39,918 nt of DNA. It comes from Streptomyces sp. NK15101 (GTDB lineage Bacteria; Actinomycetota; Actinomycetes; Streptomycetales; Streptomycetaceae). The DNA lies in the NCBI RefSeq assembly GCF_020400725.1, contig NZ_JAINVG010000075.1:1-39918 (forward strand). The letters are read 5' to 3'. Made by a program: the position numbers and the translations under genes. The notes beneath the pieces were generated by a model, which saw nothing but the letters and a program-made list of their open reading frames with translations, was not told the origin of the DNA and searched no databases. Below, piece by piece: positions 15,031-23,517 of the stretch. The stretch's first letter is position 1. Each line of letters opens with the position of its first letter.

Positions 15031-17142
15031 ATGGGTATTCGGAGCATGCTGCGCAAGGTGTTCGGCCGGGACCGCGAGGAGTCCCCGGCAACCTCCGTCC
15101 CGCCCCAGACGCGTGAGACCCCGGAGACCACGGAGTCCGTGAAGTCCGAGGAGACCACGGCTTCCGCGGAGGCCGTGGAGACGGTGGAGGCGGTGGAACT
15201 CCGGGAGGCCCCGGAGACCGCGGCCCGCCGAGCGGCGGACGACCTGGTGGCGGCGGCCTTCGACAATCCGCAGATCCCGAAGGCGAGGACGGCTGCCGCC
15301 GGGGAGACGACGACGGCTCCCGAGCCGGAGAGCGCGACGGCCGCCGCTGCGGCGGAGGACGCCGCGGCCGCGGAGCCGGTCGCCGAGGCCTCGGTGACTC
15401 CGGCGGCGGAGGCGGTCGCCGAGGAGGCGGGGGAGGCTGAGGCCGAGAAGCCGGCCGAGGCCGTGGCTGAGGCTGAGGCAGAGGAGCCGGCCGAGGCCGT
15501 GGCTGAGGCTGAGGAGCCGGCTGAGGCTGAGACTGGGGCTGAGGAGCCCGCCGAGGCCGTGGCCGTGGCTGACGCAGAGGAGTCGACCGCGGGCGCTGCC
15601 GAGGTTGCGGTCGCCGCCGAGCGGCAGGAAGCGACGGAGCCCACCGCTGAAGCGGCCGAGGCGGAAGCTGACGCCGCGGACGAGCCGCAGGCCGAGGCCG
15701 CCCCTCAGGCGGAGGACGAGGCCGAAGCGGAGACGGTCGCCACGGCCGAGCCGCAGGCCGAGGCGACCGACGAGGCGGAGCCGGAGGCGGCGGTCGTCGC
15801 CACGGACGCCGAGGCGTCCGAAACCCCCGCCGAGGCGGCCGACGAGGCCCAGGCCGAGACGGAGGCCGACGCCACGGCGGAGCCGGAGACGGCCGTCGCC
15901 ACGGACGCGGACGCGCCCGAAACCACCACCGAGGCGACCGACGAGATCCAGGCCGAGGCGGAGGCCGACGCCACGGACGAGCCGCGGACCGAGCCGACCG
16001 ACGAGGCGGCGGAGCCGGAGGCTGCCGTCGCGGACGCGAACGCGTCCGAAACCCCCGCCGGTGCCCAGGCCGAGACGGAGGCGTCGGTCGTCGCGGACGA
16101 CACGCACCCGGCGGAGCCGGAGGCGAGCGTCACGGACGAGCCGGAGGCGGCGGAGCCGGAGGCTGCCGTCGCGGCCGAGCCGCAGGCCGAGGCCGACGTC
16201 CCGGCCGAGCCGGAGGCAGAAGCCAACGTCCCGGCCGAGCCGGAGGCGACGGAGCCGGAGGCTGCCGTCGCGGCCGAGCCGGAGGCGACCGTCGTCACGG
16301 ACGAGCCCACCGTCCCGGCCGAGCCGGTCGCCGTCGCGGCGGCCGAGCCGGAGGCTCAGGCCGTCGAGGTCGCGGCCGACGAGGCCCAGACCGATCCGGC
16401 CGAGGTGGCCGAGGTGGCCGAGCCGGCCGACCAGGCCGCGGCGACGGACAGCACCACGGACACCACCGCGGACGCCACCGCCCCCGCCCTCCCCCTCGCC
16501 GCCGTCAAGGCCGTCGCCCCGCACCTCGCGGACGCGTACAAGGCCGCCGGGGCGCAGCTCAAGAAGCAGGGGCTCACGGGGGCGCGGGCCGCCGTGTACC
16601 TCGTGGTGGACCGGTCGGGTTCGATGCGCGGGTACTTCAAGGACGGCTCCGTGCAGCGGCTCGCCGAGCAGGTCACCGCACTCGCGGCGCACCTGGACAA
16701 GGCCGCCACGGTCACGACCGTCTTCTTCTCGACGGACGTCGACGGCACGGTCGACCTGACCCCCGCCGACCTCACCCCCACCCGGATCGAGGAGGTCAAC
16801 GGCACCCTCGGCCGTCTGGGCCGTACCAACTACCACCGTGCCGTGGAGGAGGTCCTCGCCCACCACGAGAAGGCGGACCCGGCCCGCCCGGCCCTGGTGG
16901 TGTTCCAGACGGACGGCGCCCCGGAGTCGAAGACGGCCGCGACGCAGGCCCTCGCCGAGGCGGCCGAGAAGCCTCTGAACTGGCGGTTCGTGGTCTGGGG
17001 CGAGGAGGACAACAAGGCCTTCGACTACCTCCGGAAGCTCGACGGCACCCCCCGTACGGCGACGTACTTCGCGGGCGCGACCCCCGTGGAGACGGCGCAC
17101 GCGGCGTTCTACCGGGGCCTGCTCGCCGGCCTGGAGCTCTAG
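15031..17142 (+). CDS. TerF-like VWA protein with long acidic Ala/Glu-rich linker
   Basis: A 703-residue protein in three parts. A basic, possibly amphipathic N-terminus (MGIRSMLRKVFGRDRE) comes first. An acidic, low-complexity region (about residues 20-490) is built of imperfect EPEA, DATDEP and AETEA-type repeats. A C-terminal VWA domain (about 500-703) carries a complete MIDAS metal site: DRSGSM from Asp527, the Thr in GRTNYHRA and the Asp in FQTDGAPES. The domain resembles TerF/TerY-type VWA proteins of tellurium-resistance loci, but no ter genes are nearby. AAAGGG seven bases before ATG 15031 supports this start; ATG 15013 has none. It converges on the histidine kinase gene with a CTAG stop overlap. 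Confidence 0.8.
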   Translation: MGIRSMLRKVFGRDREESPATSVPPQTRETPETTESVKSEETTASAEAVETVEAVELREAPETAARRAADDLVAAAFDNPQIPKARTAAAGETTTAPEPESATAAAAAEDAAAAEPVAEASVTPAAEAVAEEAGEAEAEKPAEAVAEAEAEEPAEAVAEAEEPAEAETGAEEPAEAVAVADAEESTAGAAEVAVAAERQEATEPTAEAAEAEADAADEPQAEAAPQAEDEAEAETVATAEPQAEATDEAEPEAAVVATDAEASETPAEAADEAQAETEADATAEPETAVATDADAPETTTEATDEIQAEAEADATDEPRTEPTDEAAEPEAAVADANASETPAGAQAETEASVVADDTHPAEPEASVTDEPEAAEPEAAVAAEPQAEADVPAEPEAEANVPAEPEATEPEAAVAAEPEATVVTDEPTVPAEPVAVAAAEPEAQAVEVAADEAQTDPAEVAEVAEPADQAAATDSTTDTTADATAPALPLAAVKAVAPHLADAYKAAGAQLKKQGLTGARAAVYLVVDRSGSMRGYFKDGSVQRLAEQVTALAAHLDKAATVTTVFFSTDVDGTVDLTPADLTPTRIEEVNGTLGRLGRTNYHRAVEEVLAHHEKADPARPALVVFQTDGAPESKTAATQALAEAAEKPLNWRFVVWGEEDNKAFDYLRKLDGTPRTATYFAGATPVETAHAAFYRGLLAGLEL

Positions 17143-18242
17143 CCGGAGACGGAGGCGGCGGTGACGGTGACCGGCAGGGTCACCGTCACCACCAGCCCGC
17201 CGCCCTCCGCGGCGGACCGCGCCACGGCCCGTACCGCCCCGCCGTGCGCGACGGCGATCGACCGCACGATGGAGAGCCCGAGCCCCGCCCCGGGCCCCGT
17301 CCGGTCCCGCCCCTCCCCCCGCCGGAAGGGTTCGAAGAGCCCCTCGACGTCTCCGGCGGGGACCACCGGCCCGGTGTTGACGACGGTCAGGACCCCGCCC
17401 TCGGCCCGGACGCCGACCCGGCCGCCCGGCACGTTGTAGGCGACGGCGTTCGCGACGAGGTTCCGCACGAGCTGCGCGAGCAGCACCCGGCTCCCCCGTA
17501 CGACACCGCCGTCGGCGACCACGCACGCGTCCGGGCACTCCTCCCCGACGACGTCCCCGAGCCGCACGTCCTCCCGCTCGGCGGGCCCGGCGAGCCCCCG
17601 GTCGCTCCGCGCGAGGAGCAGCAGCCCGTCGATGAGGCGCTCGCTGCGCCGGTTGGCGTCGAGGAGGACCTGCCGGACGTCGCAGTCGTCGTCGAGCCCG
17701 ATCTGGATCGCGGCGCGCTGGGTGGCGAGCGGGGTCCGCAGCTCGTGGGAGGCGTTGGCGATGAACCGGCGCTGGCTGTCGAAGGCGGTCTCCAGGCGTC
17801 CGAGCAGCGCGTCGATCGTGTCGCCGAGTTCCTTGAGCTCGTCGTCGGGCCCGCGCACGGCCAGCCGGTCGCCGAGGTTCCGCTCGGAGAGCCGCCGGGC
17901 GCGGGCGGTCATCTCGTGGACGGGCCGCAGGACCCGCCCGGCGGTCCACCAGCCGACGACGACGGCGCCGCAGGCCATGACGAGCAGGGCCAGGGAGGAC
18001 CACATGAGCATCTGCTCGCCGGCGGCCCGGCTGACGTCGTCGCCGATCCGGTACGCCTCGACGGCGGCGAAGTCGTCGGCCCGCGCGACGATCGCGTCGG
18101 CGTCGGCGTCGGTACCGGCTCTGACCAGCAGGTTCACCAGGAGCAGCAGAACCGCTCCGAGGACGAGGAAGACGCCTCCGTAGACGAGCGCGATGCGGGT
18201 ACGGATGGTGGACCCGGCGCCGAGGAGCCCGGGGCGGCTCAC
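17139..18242 (-). CDS. Two-component sensor histidine kinase
   Basis: A 367-residue membrane kinase. TM1 is at about residues 18-40, then comes a short extracytoplasmic loop of about 40 residues, TM2 at about 80-100, and a HAMP domain at about 101-153. The HisKA box has His166 in FIANASHELRTPL, and the HATPase has VRNLVANAVAYN and GAGLGLSIVRSIAVAHGG. It should sense an envelope signal and phosphorylate the regulator encoded just upstream. The GTG start overlaps the regulator stop as GTGA, so the pair is translationally coupled. The kinase stop shares CTAG with the convergent VWA gene. Confidence 0.9.
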   Translation of the reverse strand: MSRPGLLGAGSTIRTRIALVYGGVFLVLGAVLLLLVNLLVRAGTDADADAIVARADDFAAVEAYRIGDDVSRAAGEQMLMWSSLALLVMACGAVVVGWWTAGRVLRPVHEMTARARRLSERNLGDRLAVRGPDDELKELGDTIDALLGRLETAFDSQRRFIANASHELRTPLATQRAAIQIGLDDDCDVRQVLLDANRRSERLIDGLLLLARSDRGLAGPAEREDVRLGDVVGEECPDACVVADGGVVRGSRVLLAQLVRNLVANAVAYNVPGGRVGVRAEGGVLTVVNTGPVVPAGDVEGLFEPFRRGEGRDRTGPGAGLGLSIVRSIAVAHGGAVRAVARSAAEGGGLVVTVTLPVTVTAASVSG

Positions 18243-18895
18243 AGCAGGTACCCCACGCCCTGCACGGTCCGGATGAGGCCCGGTTCGCCCAGCTTGGCCC
18301 GCAGCTTGCTCATGCAGACCCGTACGGCTCCGGTGAAGGGGTCGGCGTGGGCGTCCCAGGCGCGTTCGAGGAGCTCCTCGGCGGAGACGACGGCGCCGTC
18401 CGCCTCCAGGAGGAGCTGGAGGACGGAGAACTCCTTGGGGGAGAGGTCGAGGTCCCGCCCGTCCCGGACGGCGGTCCGCCGGACGGTGTCCATGACGAGG
18501 CCGTCGCGTACGAGGAGGGGCGGGAGGGCGGGGCGGGCGGAGCGGCGGCGGAGGGCTCGGACGCGGGAGACGAGCTCGGGGAAGTCGAAGGGCTTGCCGA
18601 GGTAGTCGTCGGCGCCGAGGTCGAGTCCGTCGACGCGGTCCTCGACGGCGGAGGAGGCGGTGAGCATGAGGATCCGGGTGGGGGACCCGGCGGCGACGAG
18701 CCGCCGGGCCACGTCGTCGCCGTGGAGGCGGGGCAGGTCGCGGTCGAGGACGAGCACGTCGTACGCGTCCACGGCGAGCCGCTCCAGGGCGGCGTCGCCC
18801 GCGTGGACGGTGTCGACGGCGAACCCGGCGCGGCGGAGGCCGGTGGCGAGGAGCGCGGCGAGGTCCCGCTCGTCCTCGGCTACGAGTACACGCAT
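18239..18895 (-). CDS. OmpR/PhoB-family response regulator
   Basis: A receiver domain comes first (MRVLVAEDERDLAALLATGL), with acidic pocket Asp/Glu residues, phospho-acceptor Asp51 in VLDRDLP, the Thr switch in MLTA and Lys in LGKPFDF. A winged-helix DNA-binding domain follows (LSPKEFSVLQLLLEADG, then VRVCMSKLRAKLGEPGLIRT and GVGYLL at the end). The start at ATG 18895 gives the usual MRVLVAEDE beginning. In-frame ATGs at 18904 and 18907 and a GTG at 18913 sit closer to GGGGGTGTGG and cannot be excluded. It forms an operon with the kinase; the stimulus is unknown. Divergent from metG. Confidence 0.9.
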   Translation of the reverse strand: MRVLVAEDERDLAALLATGLRRAGFAVDTVHAGDAALERLAVDAYDVLVLDRDLPRLHGDDVARRLVAAGSPTRILMLTASSAVEDRVDGLDLGADDYLGKPFDFPELVSRVRALRRRSARPALPPLLVRDGLVMDTVRRTAVRDGRDLDLSPKEFSVLQLLLEADGAVVSAEELLERAWDAHADPFTGAVRVCMSKLRAKLGEPGLIRTVQGVGYLL

Positions 18896-18952
18896 GCCGT
18901 TCATCATCCACACCCCCGGTCTTATCGATGTGAGTGGATCTTCGTCGGGCCG

Positions 18953-18958
18953 TTAGGA
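18953..18958 (+). promoter_or_regulatory. -10 element suggesting a leaderless metG transcript
   Basis: TAGGAT ends eight bases before the metG ATG, with no ribosome binding site between. This spacing is typical of leaderless transcripts in Streptomyces. Confidence 0.45.
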
Positions 18959-18966
18959 TTTCGACC

Positions 18967-20574
18967 ATGGCGGCCACTGGATCCGAGAAGCAGGGGGCGA
19001 AGGCGTTCTACGTCACGACCCCCATCTACTACGTCAACGACGCTCCTCACCTGGGCCACGCCTACACGACCGTCGCAGGCGACGTGCTCACGCGCTGGCA
19101 CCGTCAGCGCGGCGAGAAGGTGTGGTACCTCACCGGCACGGACGAGCACGGTCAGAAGATCATGCGCACGGCCGAGGCGAACAACGTGACGCCCCAGGCC
19201 TGGTGCGACAAGCTCGTCGAGGAGGCGTGGAAGCCCCTCTGGGAGCACCTGAACATCGCGAACGACGACTTCATCCGCACCACGCAGAAGCGTCACACCG
19301 ACCGCGTGCAGGAGTTCGTGCAGGACCTGTACGACAAGGACGAGATCTACAAGGGCGGGTACGAAGGCCCGTACTGCGTGGGCTGTGAGGAGTTCAAGCT
19401 CCCCGGCGACCTCATCGAGGCGGAGGACGGCACGAAGCTGTGCTCCGTCCACAAGAAGCCGGTGGAGATCCTCAAGGAGGAGAACTACTTCTTCAAGCTG
19501 AGCGCGTACGGCCCGAAGCTGCTGGAGTTCTACGAGGCGAACCCGGGCTTCATCCAGCCGGAGTCGGCCCGCAACGAGGTCGTGAACTTCGTCAAGCAGG
19601 GCCTCGAGGACCTCTCCATCTCCCGCTCGACCTTCGACTGGGGCATCCCGGTGCCGTGGGACGAGAAGCACGTCATCTACGTGTGGATCGACGCGCTCCT
19701 GAACTACGCCACGGCCGTCGGGTACAACGAGAACCCGGCGAAGTTCGAGGAGACCTTCCCGGCGAACGTGCACCTCATCGGCAAGGACATCCTGCGGTTC
19801 CACGCGGTGATCTGGCCGGCGATGCTGATGGCGCAGGGCCTGCCGGTGCCGGGCAAGGTCGCGGCCAACGGCTGGCTGATGGTCGGCGGCGAGAAGATGT
19901 CGAAGTCGAACCTGACGGGCATCAAGCCGCAGGACCTGACCTCGCACTTCGGCGTGGACGCGTACCGCTGGTACTTCCTTCGGGCGATCGCGTTCGGTCA
20001 GGACGGCTCGTTCTCGTGGGAGGACTTCACCGCCCGCTACACGAGCGAGCTGGCGAACGACTACGGCAACCTGGCGTCCCGCGTGGCGGCGATGGTCGGC
20101 AAGTACTTCGGCGGCGAGCTGCCGGCGTCGACGGCCGACGGCGACGCGGAGAAGGCGGTCCACGAGGGCCTGGCGAAGGCCGTCGCGACGGCCGACGCGA
20201 AGATCGGCGAGGAGCTGGACTTCCAGGCCGGCATCCTGGCGATCTTCGACTTCGTGAAGCAGGTCAACGGCTACATCACGGAGCAGGAGCCGTGGAAGGT
20301 GGCCAAGGACGACTCGGAGGAGGGCCGGGCCCGCCTGGCGACGATCCTCTACACGGCCGCGGAGTCCCTCCGCGCGGTCGCCGTCCTCCTCAACCCGATC
20401 ATGCCGGAGACCTCGCAGGCGCTGTGGGAGTCCCTGGGCGCCGAGGCGTCCCTGGGCGCCCTGGCCGACCAGCCGGTCCAGTCGGCGGGCACGTGGGGGC
20501 AGCTCCCGGCCGGTGCGACGGTGACGAAGGGCGCGGTGCTGTTCCCGCGTCTGGAGGACCCGAAGAAGGACTGA
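18967..20574 (+). CDS. metG: Methionine--tRNA ligase
   Basis: A 535-residue class I aminoacyl-tRNA synthetase that charges tRNA-Met in the cytoplasm. The HIGH box is HLGH (residues 28-31) after FYVTTPIYYVNDAP. The insert domain has CVGC (Cys137/Cys140) and Cys159. The KMSKS loop is at residues 310-314 in GGEKMSKSN. An anticodon-binding helical domain with the LANDYGNLASRV helix follows. No C-terminal dimerisation (Trbp111) domain is present, and the length fits the short actinobacterial form. A strong terminator follows. Divergent from the two-component operon. Confidence 0.97.
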   Translation: MAATGSEKQGAKAFYVTTPIYYVNDAPHLGHAYTTVAGDVLTRWHRQRGEKVWYLTGTDEHGQKIMRTAEANNVTPQAWCDKLVEEAWKPLWEHLNIANDDFIRTTQKRHTDRVQEFVQDLYDKDEIYKGGYEGPYCVGCEEFKLPGDLIEAEDGTKLCSVHKKPVEILKEENYFFKLSAYGPKLLEFYEANPGFIQPESARNEVVNFVKQGLEDLSISRSTFDWGIPVPWDEKHVIYVWIDALLNYATAVGYNENPAKFEETFPANVHLIGKDILRFHAVIWPAMLMAQGLPVPGKVAANGWLMVGGEKMSKSNLTGIKPQDLTSHFGVDAYRWYFLRAIAFGQDGSFSWEDFTARYTSELANDYGNLASRVAAMVGKYFGGELPASTADGDAEKAVHEGLAKAVATADAKIGEELDFQAGILAIFDFVKQVNGYITEQEPWKVAKDDSEEGRARLATILYTAAESLRAVAVLLNPIMPETSQALWESLGAEASLGALADQPVQSAGTWGQLPAGATVTKGAVLFPRLEDPKKD

Positions 20575-20594
20575 CGTACGGCTCTTTCCGTACG
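20575..20594 (+). terminator. Small hairpin just after metG
   Basis: CGTACGG pairs with CCGTACG around the loop CTCTTT, one base after the metG stop. It may protect the mRNA 3' end or help the larger hairpin that follows. Confidence 0.45.
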
Positions 20595-20596
20595 AA

Positions 20597-20637
20597 GAAG
20601 GCCGCCGTCCCGGTGTCGATCCGGGGCGGCGGCCTTC
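20597..20637. terminator. Strong bidirectional terminator between metG and doxX
   Basis: The arms 20597-20613 and 20621-20637 pair at 16 of 17 positions around a seven-base loop. It sits between convergent genes and can serve both. Confidence 0.85.
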
Positions 20638-20654
20638 TCGGTGCCGCGCGGGGG

Positions 20655-21008
20655 TCACCAGGTCAGGGCCAGGGCGGCGACGGCGGGCGCCATGTAGACG
20701 AGCGGGAAGGGGGCGTGGCCGTACGCGCGGGCCCGCAGCACGGTGATCACCGCTCCGGTGAAGTACAGGATCAGCCCGATCGCGGCGAGGGTCCCGATGA
20801 CGGGGACGAAGAACCCGACGACGAGCCCGACGGCCCCGGCGACCTTGGCGGCCCCGAGCAGGTTCCACCAGGACCGCGGCACGCCGTACCCGGCCAGCGG
20901 CTCGACGACGAACTTGGCCTTGGCGAAGATCGACGCCCCGGAGAACCCGGCCATGAACGCGGCGACGGCGGTGACGACGACGGCGGTGGTGGACATCTCG
21001 GCGAACAT
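20655..21008 (-). CDS. DoxX family membrane protein
   Basis: A 117-residue protein with four transmembrane segments and the DoxX/DUF pattern GFSGASIFAKAKFVVEPLAG, PRSWWNLLGAAKVAGAVGLV, LAAIGLILYFTGAVITVLRA and PLVYMAPAVAALAL. DoxX relatives take part in redox or sulfur-metabolite membrane complexes; this single-gene form has no known substrate. GAGGAG before the ATG at 21008 supports the start; a second ATG four codons later is possible. It is convergent with metG across a strong terminator. Confidence 0.85.
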   Translation of the reverse strand: MFAEMSTTAVVVTAVAAFMAGFSGASIFAKAKFVVEPLAGYGVPRSWWNLLGAAKVAGAVGLVVGFFVPVIGTLAAIGLILYFTGAVITVLRARAYGHAPFPLVYMAPAVAALALTW

Positions 21009-21221
21009 CTCGGCTCCTCAGGTCTTCCCGTGTCCGCCTCGACCGAGCCGGACACCGCACTGACGGAGCCGGGACGAGGTGTGTGACAGCCTCCGGAGAA
21101 TTTCTTTCCGTCGGGCCGCGAGGCCGGGACGTGACGCACCCCGGGAAACCGCGTTGCGGACCCGCCGGCCCGGCGTCAGCCTGGTCGCGACCGCAGCGGG
21201 AGATCGATCCGGGAGGACCAC

Positions 21222-21977
21222 GTGCCCACGTCCGAGGCCCCCGGCCTTTTCAGCAGGCTCCGGGTCCACTCGGTGGTGGAACCGGGCGACGACGCCGACG
21301 GAGGGATCTGCATCGTCCGCTGCGTCGCAGGCGTCGCCCGAGTCGGGCAGGTCTTCGTCCTGGAGCGGGATCAGGACACGGCGGAGCCCGAAGGCGCGCT
21401 CACGCTGGAGGACATCGACAAGTACAGGCGGTCCCTGGAATTCATCGACCCCCCGCACAGCGCCGCGGTCCTCCTCTCCGGCGGACCGCTCGACCGGCTC
21501 CGGGAGGGAGACGTCCTCGTGTCCCACCCGGCGCCCGACTGGTACCGGAGGCTCGAAGCGTGCGGCCTCCGGGTCCTGGACCTCGACAGGTCGCCCGTGC
21601 TGCCCGATGCCCGCCGGGCCCACTTCGCCTGGGCGGGGTACGAGGTGAGGCCGGCCGCCACGGTCGGCCATGCGCGGCCCGATGCCGCGGCGGAACTGGA
21701 CCGCCGGTGGGATTCCTTCGCGAAGTCCGCTCGACTCTGCACGGACGAAGGCGAGTTCTGCATGATGGCGCCGGGCCCGGGCAGTCACGAGATCGGCTGG
21801 ATCCGCGTGAAGGACCTCGTCGGGGCCGACCTGCCCTCCCGCCTCCTGGCGGGCGCCGGGCTCAGGGAGTTCCTGGCCGTTTCCGTGGACGGGCGGACGA
21901 TGTGCGCCGTGTCCGACGAGGAGTACGACCAATGGATCATCGTGCATCGGTTCGACGAAGAGCGCCGGGGAACCTGA
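21222..21977 (+). CDS. Uncharacterised 251-aa protein
   Basis: GTG start with GGGAGGA five bases upstream. I do not recognise the family. The N-terminal part (about residues 10-105) reads like a small beta-barrel: RLRVHSVVEPGDDADGGICI, VARVGQVFVLE, then LRRYxxxxEFIDPPHSA-like and LLSGGPLDRLREGDVL. The EPGDDA and GDVL wording resembles EF-Tu/OB-type barrel domains. The C-terminal half includes GEFCMMAPGPGSHEIGWIRV and VDGRTMCAVSDEEYDQWIIV. No signal peptide or membrane helix. It may be a toxin-immunity or stress protein, but this is only a guess. A perfect terminator hairpin lies 180 bases after the stop. Confidence 0.7.
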   Translation: MPTSEAPGLFSRLRVHSVVEPGDDADGGICIVRCVAGVARVGQVFVLERDQDTAEPEGALTLEDIDKYRRSLEFIDPPHSAAVLLSGGPLDRLREGDVLVSHPAPDWYRRLEACGLRVLDLDRSPVLPDARRAHFAWAGYEVRPAATVGHARPDAAAELDRRWDSFAKSARLCTDEGEFCMMAPGPGSHEIGWIRVKDLVGADLPSRLLAGAGLREFLAVSVDGRTMCAVSDEEYDQWIIVHRFDEERRGT

Positions 21978-22156
21978 TCGCCGCCCCGGGGTCCCGGCGC
22001 CGGTGGGCGAGCGGCCGGACGCCGCCGCGGCGCCGGAGTCGAAGCGGCGCGGGCACGGTGCGGGCGAACGGACGGGCGGCGCCCCGGAGGACAGTGTGCA
22101 CAGGTCTCGACCCGCAGCACCCCTGACCCGCGTCCCGACCTGTGGAAACGGCTCCT

Positions 22157-22188
22157 CCACCGAAGCCCGGAAAACCGGGCTTCGGTGG
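22157..22188. terminator. Perfect 14-bp hairpin terminator
   Basis: CCACCGAAGCCCGG pairs exactly with CCGGGCTTCGGTGG around AAAA. It separates the orphan gene at 21222 from the accessory cluster that follows. Confidence 0.8.
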
Positions 22189-22437
22189 GCCAGGCGGTCT
22201 TTCCAAGAACCACAGGAGAAAGAAACAAACCCACCGGTCCCCACCCCTTCCCGCCCCACGGCAGGCGCTCACCCATGCGGGTGAAAGACACCAACTGGGC
22301 TGGATTGGGGTGGGGTTGCCTGCTTTACGCTCAGCGCAATCGGCATATGCCGCCAGACATGAGTCAGCCCTCGCCGGGAGTGCCATCCCATGGGCGAGGG
22401 CCTGACCACGAGGAAACAAAGGGCACTTTGCTCCCCC
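22189..22437 (+). promoter_or_regulatory. Promoter and structured leader of the winged-helix protein gene
   Basis: No gene is seen. TACGCT at 22326-22331 is a candidate -10, with TTGGGG 15 bases upstream. Three structures follow in about 100 bases. They are the perfect palindrome CGGCATATGCCG (22341-22352), a 13-pair hairpin with one bulge (22363-22375 with 22393-22406), and CAAAG-GGCA-CTTTG (22417-22430) just before the presumed start. The region is visibly less GC-rich than its surroundings. Confidence 0.45.
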
Positions 22438-23517
22438 ATGGGTACTTCTGAGATTAGCGCGCGCACCGCCTCCCCGTCCCGCAACCGCGCGGAGAACCAC
22501 CCGCAAGAGCACACGCACCCACGCTCCTACGGCGTGGTCCACGACAACGTCCCCCACACCACCCGCTTCGTCGTGGTCGGCAACCACCTCGCACAGCACG
22601 CCCAGTTGTCGCTGGTGGCCATCGGCCTCTCCGTGCACATCCAGTCACTGCCGCCCGGGGAGCAGGCCGACATCAAGACGCTGGCGTCCAAGTTCCCCGA
22701 GGGGACGACGCGGATCGCCGCCGGACTGCGCGAGCTGGAGGCGTACGGCTACCTGCGGCGTACGCGTGAACGCGACGAGAGGGGGCAGATGGTGACCCAC
22801 ACGGTGTCCTGCAACCATCCGACCCGGATCCGCGGCAAGGCTCCGGCGACCAGGCCAAAGCCTCCGCCCCGCCGCCCGGCACCCGATCCGAGGCCACCCA
22901 CCCGCCGCCCCGAGACCGAGCCGAAGCCCTCCGCCCACCACCCGGAGACCGGACCGACGCCCCCGCCCCCTCGGCCGGCGGCCAAGCCGAAGCACCCGTC
23001 CCACCAGGCGGAGGCACGACCGCCCCGGGCACTGCCCGCCGTGCCGCAGCCCGCTTACCCGGCGCCGGACCTGCTCGTCACGGCCCTCGACATCCTGGTC
23101 GGCCTGCGCCGCGAGGACCCCCGCCTGTATCTCTCGGCCACTGATGCCGAACACCTCGCCCCGGGAGTCGTCGCCTGGCTGGAACGCGAGCTCACGCCCG
23201 ACGCCGTACGCCGCGTCCTGACCTTCGGTCTCCCGACGGAACCCCTCCGCCGCCCGGCCGCCCTCCTGGCCCACCGGCTGAACGCTCAACTCCCACCCCT
23301 GCCACCCTTCCGCCCGCCGGAGCCGGCCGCCCGGCACCCGCTCCAGAACTGCGACACCTGCGATCGCGCCTACAGAGGCTCCGAACCGGGCGACTGCGGC
23401 GGCTGCCGTACGCGGGAACCCGGAGCGGGGGCAAGATCGGTCGTCGGGCACCCCGGCACGGACAGAGGCGGAATGCGTGATCGAGCTGAGCTTCTCCGTA
23501 CGCCCGGAGCAGGGTGA
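22438..23517 (+). CDS. Winged-helix protein with proline-rich linker and C-terminal zinc ribbon
   Basis: A 359-residue protein of a multi-copy streptomycete family I know only as helix-turn-helix domain proteins. The HTH (about residues 34-128) includes GVVHDNVPHTTRFVVVGNHL, SLVAIGLSVHIQSLP and RIAAGLRELEAYGYLRR. A Pro-rich linker spans about 135-225. A helical region follows (LLVTALDILVGLRREDPRLY, PGVVAWLERELTPDAVRRVL). A zinc ribbon (CDTC at 305-308, CGGC at 320-323) is near the end. The HTH resembles replication initiator or phage-type replisome organiser domains, but its role is unknown. The start at ATG 22438 is uncertain; an in-frame ATG lies at 22390. The 3' end overlaps the next gene by 41 bases. 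Confidence 0.78.
   Translation: MGTSEISARTASPSRNRAENHPQEHTHPRSYGVVHDNVPHTTRFVVVGNHLAQHAQLSLVAIGLSVHIQSLPPGEQADIKTLASKFPEGTTRIAAGLRELEAYGYLRRTRERDERGQMVTHTVSCNHPTRIRGKAPATRPKPPPRRPAPDPRPPTRRPETEPKPSAHHPETGPTPPPPRPAAKPKHPSHQAEARPPRALPAVPQPAYPAPDLLVTALDILVGLRREDPRLYLSATDAEHLAPGVVAWLERELTPDAVRRVLTFGLPTEPLRRPAALLAHRLNAQLPPLPPFRPPEPAARHPLQNCDTCDRAYRGSEPGDCGGCRTREPGAGARSVVGHPGTDRGGMRDRAELLRTPGAG

Noticed and set aside
15350..16450. Repeat-rich DNA in the VWA gene as a mobile or satellite repeat
   Set aside because: The frame is uninterrupted and repeats vary at synonymous and non-synonymous sites, so it is a coding low-complexity linker.
14833..18003. A 1056-codon minus-strand frame opposite the VWA gene
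   Set aside because: The Gly/Leu/Arg-repeat translation is the complement of the AE-rich repeats of the VWA protein.
22269..22514. Short minus-strand frames in the leader region
   Set aside because: They result from inverted repeats and lack ribosome binding sites and coding bias.
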